Source of the DNA: Rhizoctonia solani
Taxonomy: Eukaryota; Basidiomycota; Agaricomycetes; Cantharellales; Ceratobasidiaceae
DNA: 64,000 bases
Direction of reading: 5' to 3'
Assembly (NCBI RefSeq): GCF_016906535.1
Contig: NC_057370.1
Location: forward strand, 3,286,001 to 3,350,000
This document shows positions 46,068-57,867 of the stretch, in pieces. The notes under the pieces were generated by a model. The model saw only the letters and a list, made by a program, of their open reading frames with translations, made no database searches and was not told the origin of the DNA. The position numbers and the translations under genes are program-made. How positions within the stretch are numbered: position 1 is the stretch's first letter; each line of letters begins with the position of its first letter.

Positions 46068-48867
46068 GGTTATTACAAAGTAGTAGGTTGGTGGTAGGTT
46101 GAACCAAGCTACACTGCAGGGTGAACTGTGAGATGGCACAGGGTGTAAACCAGGTGGACACAACCCACATATGGTGTTAGGGTGGATTATAGGGAAAGCA
46201 TCAGCCCTCCTACAAAAAGTTGTGTACTTTACACACAGCAATACCACCATCCCCTAAGTTAGGGTGAGTCATGTGACAACTGACCACCCATCCCACACAG
46301 AATTGCGTACAACATGCAGAAGTATAGCACTGTGGTCAATGTTAGGGTGAGTCACATGATCAATGATTACTCCTTGTACTCACAGTTGCGTACCAAGTAC
46401 GCAGCTATATGACCCACAATCATGTTAGGGTGAGTCACATGACCACCCATCACTCTACTCATGCAGAGTTGCGTACTTGGTACGCAACTATATCACACAC
46501 AATTGTGTTAGGGTGAGTCACATGACCACCCACCACTCTACTCATGCAGGGTTGCATACGCAACTATATTGCACACAGTTATGTTAGGGTGAGTCACGTG
46601 ACTATCCACTGCTCTACTCATGCAGAGTTGCGTACTTGGTATGCAACTATACCACCCACAGTTATGTTAGGGTGAGTCACATGACCACCCACTGCTCTAC
46701 TTGTGCAGAGTTGCGTACTTGGTACGCAACTATACCACACACAACTGTGTTAGGGTGAGTCACATGACCACCCACTGCTCTACTTGTGCAGAGTTGCGTA
46801 CTTGGTACGCAACTATACCACCCACAGTTATGTTAGGGTGAATCATGTGACCATCCACTGCACTACTCATGCAGAGTTGCGTACCAAGTACGCAACTATA
46901 CCACACACAACTGTGTTAGGGTGAGTCACATGACCATCCACCGCACTACTCATGCAGAGTTGCATACCAAGTACGCAACTATATCACACACAACTGTGCT
47001 AGGGTGAGTCACATGACCACCCACCGCTCTACTCATGCAGAGTTGCGTACTTGGTACGCAACTATATCACACACAATTGTGTTAGGGTGAGTCACATGAC
47101 CACCCACCACTCTACTCATGCAGGGTTGCGTACGCAACTATATTGCACACAGTTATGTTAGGGTGAGTCACGTGACCATCCACTGCTCTACTCATGCAGA
47201 GTTGCATACTTGGTACGCAACTATACCACCCACAGTTATGTTAGGGTGAGTCACATGACCACCCACTGCTCTACTTGTGCAGAGTTGCGTACTTGGTACG
47301 CAACTATACCACCCACAGTTATGTTAGGGTGAATCATGTGACCATCCACTGCACTACTCATGCAGAGTTGCGTACTTGGTACGCAACTATACCACACACA
47401 ACTGTGTTAGGGTGAGTCACATGACCACCAACTGCTCTACTTGTGCAGAGTTGCGTACCAAGTACGCAACTATACTGCACACAATTGTGTTAGGGTGAGT
47501 CATGTGACCCTCCACTGCACTACTCATGCAGAGTTGCGTACCAAGTACGCAACTATACCACCCACAGTGATGTCAGGGTGAATCATGTGACCACCCACCA
47601 CACTACTCACGCAGAGATGCGTACTTGGTACGCAACTATATCACACACAATTGTGTTAGGGTGAGTCACGTGACCATCCACCGCTCTACTCATGTAGAGT
47701 TGCGTACCAAGTACGCAACTATATCACACACAATTGTGTTATTACAAAGTAGTAGGTTGGTGGTAGGTTGAACCAAGCTACACTGCAGGGTGGCCCAAGC
47801 TACACTGCAGGGTGAACTGTGAGATGGCACAGGGTGTAAACCAGGTGGACACAACCCACATATGGTGTTAGGGTGGATTATAGGGAAAGCATCAGCCCTC
47901 CTACAAAAAGTTGTGTACTTTACACACAGCAATACCACCATCCCCTAAGTTAGGGTGAGTCATGTGACAACTGACCACCCATCCCACACAGAATTGCGTA
48001 CAACATGCAGAAGTATAGCACCATGGTCAATGTTAGGGTGAGTCACATGATCAATGATTACTCCTTGTACTCACAGTTGCGTACCAAGTACGCAGCTATA
48101 TGACCCACAATCATGTTAGGGTGAGTCACATGACCACCCATCACTCTACTCATGCAGAGTTGCGTACTTGGTACGCAACTATATCACACACAATTGTGTT
48201 AGGGTGAATCATGTGACCCTCCACTGCACTACTCATGCAGAGTTGCGTACCAAGTACGCAACTATACCACACACAACTGTGTTAGGGTGAGTCACATGAC
48301 CATCCACTGCTCTACTCATGTAGAGTTGCGTACCAAGTACGCAACTATATCACACACAGTTATGTTAGGGTGAATCATGTGACCCTCCACTGCACTACTC
48401 ATGCAGAGTTGCATACTTGGTACGCAACTATACCACCCACAGTTATGTTAGGTGAGTCACGTGACCATCCACTGCTCTACTCATGTAGAGTTGCGTACCA
48501 AGTACGCAACTATATCACACACAATTGTGTTAGGGTGAGTCACGTGACCACCCACTGCACTACTCATGCAGAGTTGCGTACTTGGTACGCAACTATACCA
48601 CCCACAGTTATGTGAGGGTGAGTCACGTGACCATCCACCGCTCTACTCATGTAGAGTTGCGTACCAAGTACGCAACTATATCACACACAGTTATGTTAGG
48701 GTGAATCATGTGACCATCCACCGCTCTACTCATGTAGAGTTGCGTACCAAGTACGCAACTATATCACACACAATTGTGTTGGGGTGAGTCACGTGACCAC
48801 CCACTGCACTGCTCATGCAGAGTTGCATACTTGGTACGCAACTATACTACCCACAGTTATGTGAGGG
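46068..48867. repeat. satellite 2: about 83-bp tandem units with GTACTTGGTAC palindrome
   Basis: Roughly 30 units of about 83 bp. Each has GTTAGGGTGAGTCACATGAC (or CACGTG), then CCACYGCTCTACTCATGCAG, then a 23-bp palindrome with arms AGTTGCGTAC and GTACGCAACT around TTG or CAA, then ATACCACACACAA. A leader block (TTACAAAGTAGTAGGTTGG.., ..CATCAGCCCTCCTACAAAA) occurs at the start (46068) and again at about 47737, so the array consists of two higher-order blocks. The array is interrupted at 48868 by a DNA transposon and one partial unit resumes at 50072-50110. Apparent ORFs are repeat translations. Confidence 0.95.
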
Positions 48868-50071
48868 AGGACCCCCAATTATCCTGGGGGAGGCTTCTTT
48901 GGCTTCCAGATATCACGTGCAGGTCCACTCTCTGGGTGATTGTTTTTCTGGGTGCTAACACCGTCAAACAATCAATTTTGATTGTGATGGTATTCAACTT
49001 GCGTTGTTGTTTGGGAGTTAGGTAGCGTTCCTGGTACATTTAGCTACTGTATTTACTAGTCTAAATTAAAATCAATTGTTTTCATCCTCTGTTTTGAGTT
49101 TGAAGTCCCAGGTATATGCGCTTGCATTTTGTTCAGGATTACTAAGGCTTGGGGAACTTCTGTTGTCTTCCCATGCCAAAAAATTTAGCTGTTCTTAGCG
49201 TATTGCGTGATCATTGTTAGAGTCGGAGCTTGTTTGCAATCATCCTTAAAACTTGTACACATACTATGGCAAGTTTAGGCAAACTATCCGCCCGTAATAT
49301 CATTTGGCCTGGGAAGGATATAATCAAACGGAATAGCGCGCTGTCCGCCCCTAGTACTTTCTTAGATTTACTCCCTGCCTTTGATACTCTGGGTCTTTTG
49401 TCTGGATTCTGTTGGAAAAACAGCTTGTACTTGGGAGAGATAAGTCTTGTTTCAATTGTATATGGACAAGTTCAAACTGAATATTATAGTTATGGCTATA
49501 TACATCAAGGAGGGTGGATACAATGGGATGAACCTATGGGTCCCCCAAACCAACCATCTTGGCCATATCTCATATGTTGCCGTCCAAATCTATCAGAAGA
49601 TTGGATTGCGGGCCAAGTACCGGGCTATACATCTTGGTTGGCCGATGGAGATCCCCTACTACCAACTGGTACCAACAAATGAGCTCTTGATGCACGTTGG
49701 CATTGTAAACACACCAGGCTCGGAAACTGAGGACGTGGAGTTGAAGGATTGCCACATTCTCAAGGATAGGAATGAACTGACGCAACTTTTACCCGAGCTA
49801 GAGAAGGCCAGCATACCGCGAGTGGGCTCCAAAACTGGAGCGGGGTCATAAAAGAAAAATATGTATATATTTAGAGATAAATACATTTAAGCGCCGGGCG
49901 CATACAGCCCAAGGCATCATTCAACTTCTGGACATGGAAGGCTTGGGGTCCGAGGCATCTTTGGGTTCCGGACATGAGTCCTATGAGCGGCCGCCAAAAA
50001 GCTTCCGGATATGAACACTAGTAGAGGGCCGGATTTCCAAAGAAGCCTCCCCTGTGATAATTGGGGGTCCT
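48868..50071. mobile_element. 1,204-bp DNA transposon with 35-bp inverted ends and 8-bp duplication
   Basis: Both ends carry a 35-bp terminal inverted repeat that begins AGGACCCCCAATTATC and ends GGAGGCTTCTTTGG, with three mismatches in the middle. The insertion is flanked by TGTGAGGG at 48860-48867 and 50072-50079, which is satellite-2 sequence. An 8-bp duplication is typical of hAT and a few other superfamilies, but the ends do not start with the usual CA. No transposase was recognised. It holds an open segment (49447-49851) of unknown origin. It is probably non-autonomous and inserted after the satellite was formed. Confidence 0.9.
49447..49851 (+). CDS. unknown ORF inside the 1,204-bp transposon
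   Basis: A 134-codon frame with ordinary protein composition (YIKEGGYNGMNLWVPQTN, YVAVQIYQKIGLRAKYRAIH, LVPTNELLMHVGIVNTPG, LKDCHILKDRNELTQLLPEL). An overlapping frame from 49230 is less plausible. No transposase motif is visible. It could be a captured host gene fragment or an exon of a lost transposase. I do not recognise it. Confidence 0.3.
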   Translation: MFQLYMDKFKLNIIVMAIYIKEGGYNGMNLWVPQTNHLGHISYVAVQIYQKIGLRAKYRAIHLGWPMEIPYYQLVPTNELLMHVGIVNTPGSETEDVELKDCHILKDRNELTQLLPELEKASIPRVGSKTGAGS

Positions 50072-50110
50072 TGTGAGGGTGAGTCACATGACCACCCACC
50101 GCTCTACCCC

Positions 50111-50699
50111 CTACTATTTTTTAAGGATGTACTAGCGCTGTCCCCCCTTTGATTGTTTTATGCAAAATGTCTCTTGACGTTTTGCAGCTAAGCTTACAAC
50201 TTTGAGAACCCAGTATGTGATAGCCAGATGTCTCAAAAACCTTACATGTAGCTCTATAATTATTTTTAATCAAAACATTGCGTGTACTCAACAAAACATT
50301 TGACCTATCTTGTTTGACCCACCTATGAACGCACCCTCAGTCTGGTGATCCAACATGGAAGATTAGCCACTGCTGACCAAGCATGAAACAATCAACAAGC
50401 GCACCAGTTTGCAAGAACAGCAACTGACTTGGGATCTTTGATCATATACATAGATTTTCAATTATGATTTTATAAGTAAAGTCTATTTTACATGGACCAT
50501 TCCTTACGGAAAGGCAATACATGAAGTCCAAGCGCTAGCACAGCCTCTGCTGTGCGGGCCAAGTCCGTCCCGTCCTGACGGAACAATTTAGGACAACAAA
50601 TTTAGAAGAAATCCTTACAGAAACGTACCCATTGGCTGCCTATTATAGGGGTCTGGCTCAAGGGGGGTTGAGCAGAACCTTAATTCAAATCGCGTTTTT
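50111..50699. other. unassigned region between satellite 2 and the foldback element
   Basis: No gene, RNA or clear repeat was identified in this AT-rich stretch. Confidence 0.35.
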
Positions 50700-51690
50700 C
50701 CGCCCAAACCCATTAGATAACCTGCCCTGAAAATGAAATTTCACTAGTAAACCACGTGATTCCGCATTTATCCATATACCTATCAAGGCAATTTGAAATC
50801 ATTTGTTAAAATTCACCTCTTCAATATTTCACATAAAATTGCAGTTATGTGCAGGGACCCATTGGCTAAGCAACCCTGAAAATGAAATTCTACTAATAAA
50901 CCACGTGATTCTGCGTCGATCCATATACATATCATGCCAATTTGAAAACATCGATCAAATTTGTGTACTAATGGCCAAACAGAGCATGCACCTTCCATTT
51001 TTGGAAGTCGGGACTACCATAAATGGAAAGAGGGGGTTCGATTACCCCATATAGTGCAGTTTCAAGGATAGATATAGCGTGTGGGAGGAGAAAATGAGAA
51101 ATGAAGTAAATTTAGTGGATTTTGGTGAAGTGGGCCAGTTTTGAAAAATGGACTAAATTTAGTCCATTTTTTGTTTGGCCCTTGGTGAAAAGTCGGCCAG
51201 CACAAACAAAGCAAGAATGGACTAAATTTAGTCCATTTTTTGTTTGTACAGGCCATGGCCACAGAGAGCAACCAAACAAAAATGGACTAAATTTAGTCCA
51301 TTTTTCAAAACTGGCCCACTTCACCAAAATCCACTAAATTTACTTCATTTCTCATTTTCTCCTCCCACATGCTATATCTATCCTTGAAACTGGACTGTAT
51401 GGGGTAATCAAACCCCCCCTTTCCATTTATGGTAGTCTTGACTTCCAAAAATGGAAGGTGCATGCTCTGTTTGGCCATTAGTACACGAATTTGATCGATG
51501 TTTTCAAATTGGCATGATATGTATACAGATCGACGCAGAATCACGTGGTTTATTAGTAGAATTTCATTTTCAGGGTCGCTTAGCTAATAGCCCAGAAATC
51601 ACAACCTGTCAGAATCACGTGATATATATACCAATCGATAGCAAATGCACTGGTCTCCTATCAGAATTTCAATTTCAGGGTTGATTAGTC
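50700..51690. repeat. foldback element with long inverted arms
   Basis: Sequence from about 50860-51170 recurs as its reverse complement at about 51280-51590, at high identity. It includes AAACCACGTGATTCTGCGTC, TAATGGCCAAACAGAGCATG and GTGAAGTGGGCCAGTTTTG. More degenerate pairing extends to about 50720 and 51690. The centre has three palindromes AATGGACTAAATTTAGTCCATT. The left arm also contains a direct repeat of about 150 bp (ACCCATTRG.., ..CCTGAAAATGAAATT). No coding capacity; the open frames are mirrored shadows. The unit can form a hairpin of several hundred base pairs. Confidence 0.9.
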
Positions 51691-51736
51691 ATCAGCATTC
51701 TCTCTGATGGTGCCATTACTGCTGGTGTTTCCAAAA

Positions 51737-51879
51737 CTTGTTATAAAATGAGGAAAATACAACCAGCTGAGACCAAACCTGCTTAACCACTGACCCATAG
51801 AGCCCTAATGATCTTCTACAGACAACCCATGATCACACCTTCAGCCCCCAATTTGGGCTTTGGCCAGCATGTAACCACA
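51737..51879 (-). repeat. dispersed repeat R with tRNA-like boxes, copy 1
   Basis: Similar to 58443-58584 over about 140 bp (TGACAACCCATGATYACACC, CAATTTGGGCTTGGGCCAGCAT). On the minus strand both copies contain a box-A-like stretch (TGGGTCAGTGG here, TGGCTTAGTGG in copy 2) followed closely by a box-B-like stretch (GGTTTGGTCTC; GGTTCAATTCT in copy 2). The spacing is shorter than in a tRNA, so this is not called a tRNA gene. The repeat is interrupted at 51880 by an LTR and seems to resume at 52413. Confidence 0.55.
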
Positions 51880-52412
51880 TGTCATGACCCAAGAGGCATG
51901 AACACAGATACTCTATTATTCTATTATCTTTTTATCTAAATTCTACAAATCATATGGACCAGGGGATGTTCCCAACATGACCACAGGCCATGCAGGACTC
52001 CCCTGGCAGAGCAATCAACATGGAATGTGAATGGTCCCTTTGTTTAGCCTGTTAGCTTTGTCCTCTGGTTACTTAGTTACCATATGTCCTTAGTTGCATT
52101 GTTCTATTGTTCTCTTAGTTACCCATACCTTTGTAGTATGTCTTCCATTGTTCTCCTTTGTACTTTACAGTTCCCTTGTTCTGTATGATGTATATAATGA
52201 AGGGAGAGTTCTGGGATTCAGACCAGAACTTGACCTCCTGTCAATCTACTGACTACCCTCCCCACTCTCCTGCTCTACTCTAAGGGGTCTTGTGCCATAT
52301 TTGGCAAGTAATCTCTCTATCTAAAGTGTTGGTTGCAGTCTTCTGCTTATCCCCAAAGCCAGCACTGCCTCTTTAGGCATATATCCCATTCTTCATTAGT
52401 CAGACTCTGACA
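51880..52412. mobile_element. solo LTR, family 1, copy 2
   Basis: A 533-bp copy of the family-1 LTR of 31184-31757, from TGTCATGACC to CTCTGACA, differing by scattered substitutions and by lacking the 41-bp internal duplication. The flanks (CCACA left, TACTT right) do not form a target duplication, so the site has mutated or the copy arose through ectopic recombination. Confidence 0.88.
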
Positions 52413-53738
52413 TACTTGTACCAGGTTTAGACCATGTGTCATCACTCATGATGTGTTCTCTATTACACAACAGAATACTATAGTAAGGAAGGGCACAGTA
52501 AGCAAACAGGAATTGACATTAAAACATAGTTAATGAGTACTTATAAATCATGTAGTAAGATTTGCTGAATCTTTCTGTACATTCAACTATTTTTGATTAT
52601 GTAAATACATGAGGTATTAAGGAAGATGCAGCTTTCTTAAAGAAAAGGCTCAATATGTTAGGACTGATCAGACAATAGTACTTAAGTCAGCATTATGCTT
52701 TTCCAGGAGCTACTATCCTCAGTGACTGGGAGTTGTGGTCTAGGCCCTGCTATGGGTACTACCTGTTTCAGTCCTTCTCTTATGATTCTCAGTGGGAAGA
52801 GGATATTCATACCACTAGAGGCTAACTCTTATAAGGCATAGCTTTATGTGGCCTTGGTGCTTATCATGCCAAGATGTTGTGCCAAGACCTGCCAAGACAC
52901 TGTACCAAGAATGTGTACATAACAAACACACTTCTGTGCAGTCTGCAGCATGGTTCTTATTTCTAAACCTCTACTTCCTTTCACACACCTTATCAATTTG
53001 TAAATAGTGTTCTCTTGTGTATATAAACCACAGGAGAATTGCTTGGACACCCCAAGTCAATTTTACCTTGTCTACCATCACAGACAGGTCTGAGTAGTTC
53101 AGTAGTAGCTTGGGTTATAATATGAAAAATCCCTTGGACTTTGTCAGAAAAATCAGGTTTCTGCTTTTTCCTGCAGTCCAAAGTGCATGGAACTTTGTCA
53201 GTATGGTCTCTCATCCCATGCGCACCCACCCTGACATTCTGGTGCAATTCTGTTAAGGTCAAAAATAATCAAATTTTGTTAATTTTATGATTGCAGCCTG
53301 AAGGACCAGTTGCTGACTGGTTCCAGTTGACCTTGCCATTTTTCCTTAATAATTGGTACACACTCTGATCATAGTAATATAAGCATGTTGGCAACAAGTT
53401 GCAACTTTATACCCTCACTGTGGCCTGAGATAAATTACCATGCCCTTGTGCAATGAGTTATTCTGAGGTCACCTGACTTGTTCTGGGTCATGTGATCCTT
53501 GTGGGAAAGTTGTTTTCTCCCTGTGGGAAAGTTCCAACACTACTGTCTTTGTAAGGTAGCTTCTAAAGTCTTTTGGAAGTTCCTGGTTAGCAACATATTT
53601 TGTGGTTGCTTGGTTACTGTATGGTGCCATTTTATTGTTCTGACAAAATTAGTAGAGCAAGTCATTTTCCTCTGACTCAGTCTCTTGGCCCCCATAGTAT
53701 AAAGAAGAGGGCAGTGGGAGGTGGGATAAGCCATCACC
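52413..53738. other. unassigned AT-rich region with promoter-like signals
   Basis: No supported gene. A TATATAAACC stretch occurs near 53020. The region 53460-53735, with a repeated GTGGGAAAGTT and AGTATAAAGAAG, may be the promoter of the short exon that follows. Confidence 0.35.
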
Positions 53739-53931
53739 ATGTCTCAATGCCCAACTGCCAGCACCACTGCCTCCACAGTCTTGGATTCACAGCCTTCAGG
53801 GCTGTTGGATGCCACCCATTATGTCTCCCAGATTGCATCTACTGTGTGGCAGAGTCAAGAGCTGCCTCTGTCACAGCTCACTCCCAGGGCCCTCAAAAGA
53901 AGGTTGGATCTGGACTCCCAAAAAGAAGGAG
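53739..53931 (+). pseudogene. orphan first exon (MSQCPTASTT...), cut off by the Helitron
   Basis: An ATG frame of 64 codons with Ser/Thr/Gln-rich start (MSQCPTASTTASTVLDSQPS) and a charged end (LTPRALKRRLDLDSQKEG), followed by a donor-like GTAAGTGG at 53932. About 70 nt later the inverted Helitron begins, so downstream exons are missing. It is probably the 5' end of a transposon or host gene severed by the Helitron. The product is not recognised. Confidence 0.4.
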
Positions 53932-54511
53932 TAAGTGGTCTTGTTTGGTAGCAAAAGATCCTTTTACTAAGAGACAAGCCTTACTGACCTGTCATAACTC
54001 CAGGATTCAAACTTTGCTTGCTAAATTTGCATAATTCTGAGATACAACAATTTAACTTTGAAGAATCTTTAAGACCAATTCAATTTTAATAAATAAGACA
54101 GACATAACAAAACACAGACACAGTACAAAAAAAAGGGAAAAATAAACACAACAAACAAAACAAACAAAACAAAACAAAACAAAACAAAACAAAAGCAGAT
54201 AAAACAGAAAACGCAACATAAGATTCAAACAAAAGTAACATTCAGTAAAAATAATCATCAATTTCTTAAAGCAGTCTTACACACAACATTCCTGGTAGTA
54301 GGTGTATGTTTATGATTATAGACAAAAACACAGGAAGCAGATGTACATCTAGAAAATTCAACATATAGTTGTCCATGGGAGAAAGCTTCATGTTCAAGGT
54401 CCAAACCAACATGGTCAACTGACTGCCCCTGAGACTTATTGACTGTCATAGCAAATGCAACTTGAACTGGAAATTGGTGCCTTGAAAGTTGGAAGCCAAA
54501 CTCAGTCTCTG

Positions 54512-55023
54512 TGTCAGAGCCAACAACTACCACAGGGTAAACCTAACTAGCTAACAGCCCAGAGGGACTTAAGTATGGGCTAGTAGGATCTAACAGAGCT
54601 CAAGGCAGCTGCCAGATAAGGGGTTGGACAAGACCAATGTAGTAAGAGTGCACTATGCTGTTAAGACAGCTAGGCAAGGGACCTTTGACAGGGACTGGTA
54701 TACTCTCAGGCAATACTCTTGGGTGTATGTCTTAAGTTAGTAGGTGTGGATGGGGATAAGAGGTTGAGTTCTGAGGCTTAAGGCTCTCAGAACCCTCCTT
54801 ATATATTCAACAAAGGTAGGGAATAGTATATACAGTAAGAAACACAATAACAAAGATAAGGTCACATGATCTTTGGTCATGTGATTAGATCACATAATAC
54901 ACTCTCAGTGCTTAAATAGCATAAAGATGCATATATCCATAAACTTTCACAAAAATAGCGCATATATTCACTATTTCTTTGACTTAGTGGATTCTCAGGT
55001 GGTCACACCTCTAGGACATGACA
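54512..55023. mobile_element. solo LTR, family 3 (TSD CTCTG)
   Basis: A 512-bp unit from TGTCAGAGCC to GGACATGACA, flanked by CTCTG at 54507-54511 and 55024-55028. It interrupts the last RepHel exon of Helitron copy 2, whose uninterrupted form is seen in copy 1. Confidence 0.93.
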
Positions 55024-56342
55024 CTCTGGGGGAGTTAGAGAGATCCTTGGAGTGAATACAGTGTTCCCTGTAAGGTAAAGATCAATAATACTCAAATTGA
55101 TTTATATAAGTTACTTACCTGCTTCAGAGCCTGTGAGTAACCAGAGCTCCAAAACACATGATACTATGCAGGTTACAATGCCATGGGTTCCATTGCAGAC
55201 ATCTTGTGAACAGGCTAATTTGCATAGTATCATAACAGGACAGCCTTCTTTGAGTTCCAGATCTGAGAGTGGAATACTTCCAGAGCTCAAGAAGTTGAGA
55301 TACTCTGTTGACAATGTCCCAAGCCTCTCATCATCCACTGCAGCCTCATAAATGACCTTGTCAGCACTGTGGAAGATCTGCATTTCCCCTGGAAATTTTC
55401 TGAGAATTATCTTGTTCAGGATCAAAACATCATCATTCCAAGGTGTAAGGATAGTGCAACTACAGAAGTATTCATCATTTAGCTGAGGGAGTTGATCAAG
55501 GTTCCCATAGATCTTGTTAATTAAGCTGTCTCTGCTTTCCACTAACATGGACTGCTTGAATGCAGTTTCAGATGAGCTGGTCCCCTGGGGAATTTGAAGG
55601 CCTTCACCAATTCCTAAAAGCCTAGTGGCAAACTCAGCCATCTCTGCATCCCCATGCTGTAGGCGCATATTACGGGTGAGCCTCATCTTCTCCATGCCAG
55701 CCCAAAGTGGTGACTCTTTGAGGCATGCTACAACAGTCTGCTCTGGTGCTCCCTTGGGGATAACAGGTAAGGTTTGGTGGAAATCTGCTCCAAAAACCAC
55801 AGTGATACCTCCAAATGGCTTGTCTGGATGATATGCAATGTCTTTGCAGGTGTGGTTAAATGCCTCAGCACAGAATCTATGCTGCATAGGTACTTCATCC
55901 CAGATGATTAAATCTGTACATGCAATAAGGGCAGCAAGTTCTGAGCGCTTTGAGATATTGCAAGTATTGTCCTCCTTGATCTCAATTGGGATTTTGAAAA
56001 CAGAATGTGATGTCTTCCCTCCTGAAAGCAGCAGAGCAGCTATTCCAGAGGACGCAACACATATCACAATTTTCCCTTGAGCACAGAGAGTAGTGCATAA
56101 GGTCTGGTACAGGAATGTTTTGCCAGTCCCTACAGGTCCATCAAGGAAGAATGTGACCCCAAGATCATTTTGAACTGAGGCAAGTACTTGGTTGAAGGCA
56201 GCAAGCTGTTCATTGTTAAGCTGTTGTTGAAGCTGATCCTCCAACCCCTCAGGCTGTGCATTGCACAATGCATACTGCTCCTGGATGAGGTGGTTTTGTT
56301 CTTGGTTGATCTGATCCCAATTCTGTTGGCAGGTTGGCATAT

Positions 56343-56913
56343 TGTCGTAGACACAATCGATACCAGGGAATTTATTCCCATTTTCTCGAATTTAAACGAA
56401 GACAATCGAAGAACATTTTCAATCACGTGACATCGGCGCTTATATCATACGCTAAGCGCCGAGCCACGTCCCCATCCGCGCTTATCTCAGCACACGTAGC
56501 CACCTCCACCTGATGACATCATTATGACATGTCAGTGACACGTATGCATGAGTAAGGCCGACTGCGGAGCGGGGTTCTTATTGGATTACATATTGGATAT
56601 GATGTATTTGTAATTAGTCACTCTGTAGAATATATAAGGAGGCCAACCAACCATGGTAACACCCAGGTCGATTACCTCTTGTCGCATCCACATACTGTAC
56701 GAGGCCTTACAGCCAGTAAACACCTAGGTACACGCCTTAAGCGTCGTTCTCACTGTACTCACGTAGCTCGCCACCGCCTTATAGCGCGTGGATATCGTAG
56801 TTAGGTAGTTTGTCGTCGTAGGTAGCACTCCCACCGCCTTAAGCGGTTTCTCACTCAGTACATACGGCCACAAGCGCCCGCTGCCTCGACGCCCCTTAAG
56901 GACGTCTAGGACA
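56343..56913. mobile_element. solo LTR, family 4, younger copy (TSD CATAT)
   Basis: A 571-bp unit from TGTCGTAGAC to TCTAGGACA, flanked by CATAT at 56338-56342 and 56914-56918. It keeps many CpG sites (for example AATCGATACC) that are TpG or CpA in the second copy. Confidence 0.94.
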
Positions 56914-56992
56914 CATATTGACATCCTGCATATTTGATCCAGTCTCAAGGACTAAAACTTCAACCAGGTAAAGACCAAAATCATAAGCATCT

Positions 56993-57563
56993 TGTTGTAG
57001 ACACAATCAATACCACGGAATTTATTCCGATTTTCTCAAATTTAAACAGAGTTAAACAGACAACATTTTCAATCACATGACTTTGGTGCTTATATCATAC
57101 GCTAAGCGCCAAGCCACACCCCCATCCACGCTTAATCAGCATACATAGCCACCTCCACCAATGACATCATCATGACACATCAGTGACACGTATGCATGAG
57201 TAAGACCAACTGCAGAGCAGGGTTCTTATTGGTTATAGTTTTGCATATTATACATTTGTAATTAGTTCACCTCTGTAATATATAAGGAGGCCAACCAACC
57301 ATGGTAACACCCAGGTCAATTATCTCTTGTTGCATCCCAATACCGTACAAGGGCCTTATAGACCAGTAACCACTTAGTACCATGCCTTAAGCGTTCTTGC
57401 CACTGTACTTAGGTAGCTCACCAATGCCCTACAGCATCTTGTCACTGTAGATAGTAGTTAGCACGTTGTAGGGTAGAACCTTGCTGCCTTAAGCAGTGTA
57501 TTGTATTAGACACACAGCCACAAGCACCTGCACCCCTCAACATCCTTATAGATGTCTAGGACA
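56993..57563. mobile_element. solo LTR, family 4, older copy (TSD CATCT)
   Basis: Same family and same length (571 bp) as 56343-56913, starting TGTTGTAGAC and ending GTCTAGGACA, flanked by CATCT at 56988-56992 and 57564-57568. The different duplications prove two separate insertions 74 bp of Helitron apart. CpG loss shows that this one is older. Confidence 0.94.
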
Positions 57564-57867
57564 CATCTTCATACAAGGCATGTGGACAGTTCCAGGGCTC
57601 TTGACTTAGTTTGTATCTAACATCATCACAGATTTGAGCACAGCACTGAATCCATAGCTGTCCTGGGTCCATAGGATGGCAAGCAGTTAAGATGACCACA
57701 AAGAGGCAGCACAGCTGCCTCCCAGTTTTATACTGGGCAGCTTCTGCAAGACATCTAGCCCACTCCTCATCACTATCCAGTAGTCCTTGTGCAATGCAAG
57801 CCTCTTTGAAAATGGGAAAGACTTGGCCTTCAAAGGTACAGAGGCTCTCAAAGGAAGTGGGGCCATG

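Noticed and set aside
45777..46097. Plus-strand ORF of 106 codons before satellite 2
   Set aside because: Runs from unassigned DNA into the repeat leader; GC-rich low-complexity content and no homology recognised.
46190..46260. Telomere-like TTAGGG in satellite 2
   Set aside because: TTAGGG occurs once per unit inside a longer motif and never in tandem, so it is not a telomeric tract.
46005..48787. ORFs inside satellite 2 (for example repeated RNYTTHSYVR phrases)
   Set aside because: Translations of the 83-bp repeat, mirrored on both strands.
51062..51544. Mirrored ORFs in the foldback region
   Set aside because: The same peptide appears on both strands because the arms are inverted copies; there is no codon pattern of a gene.
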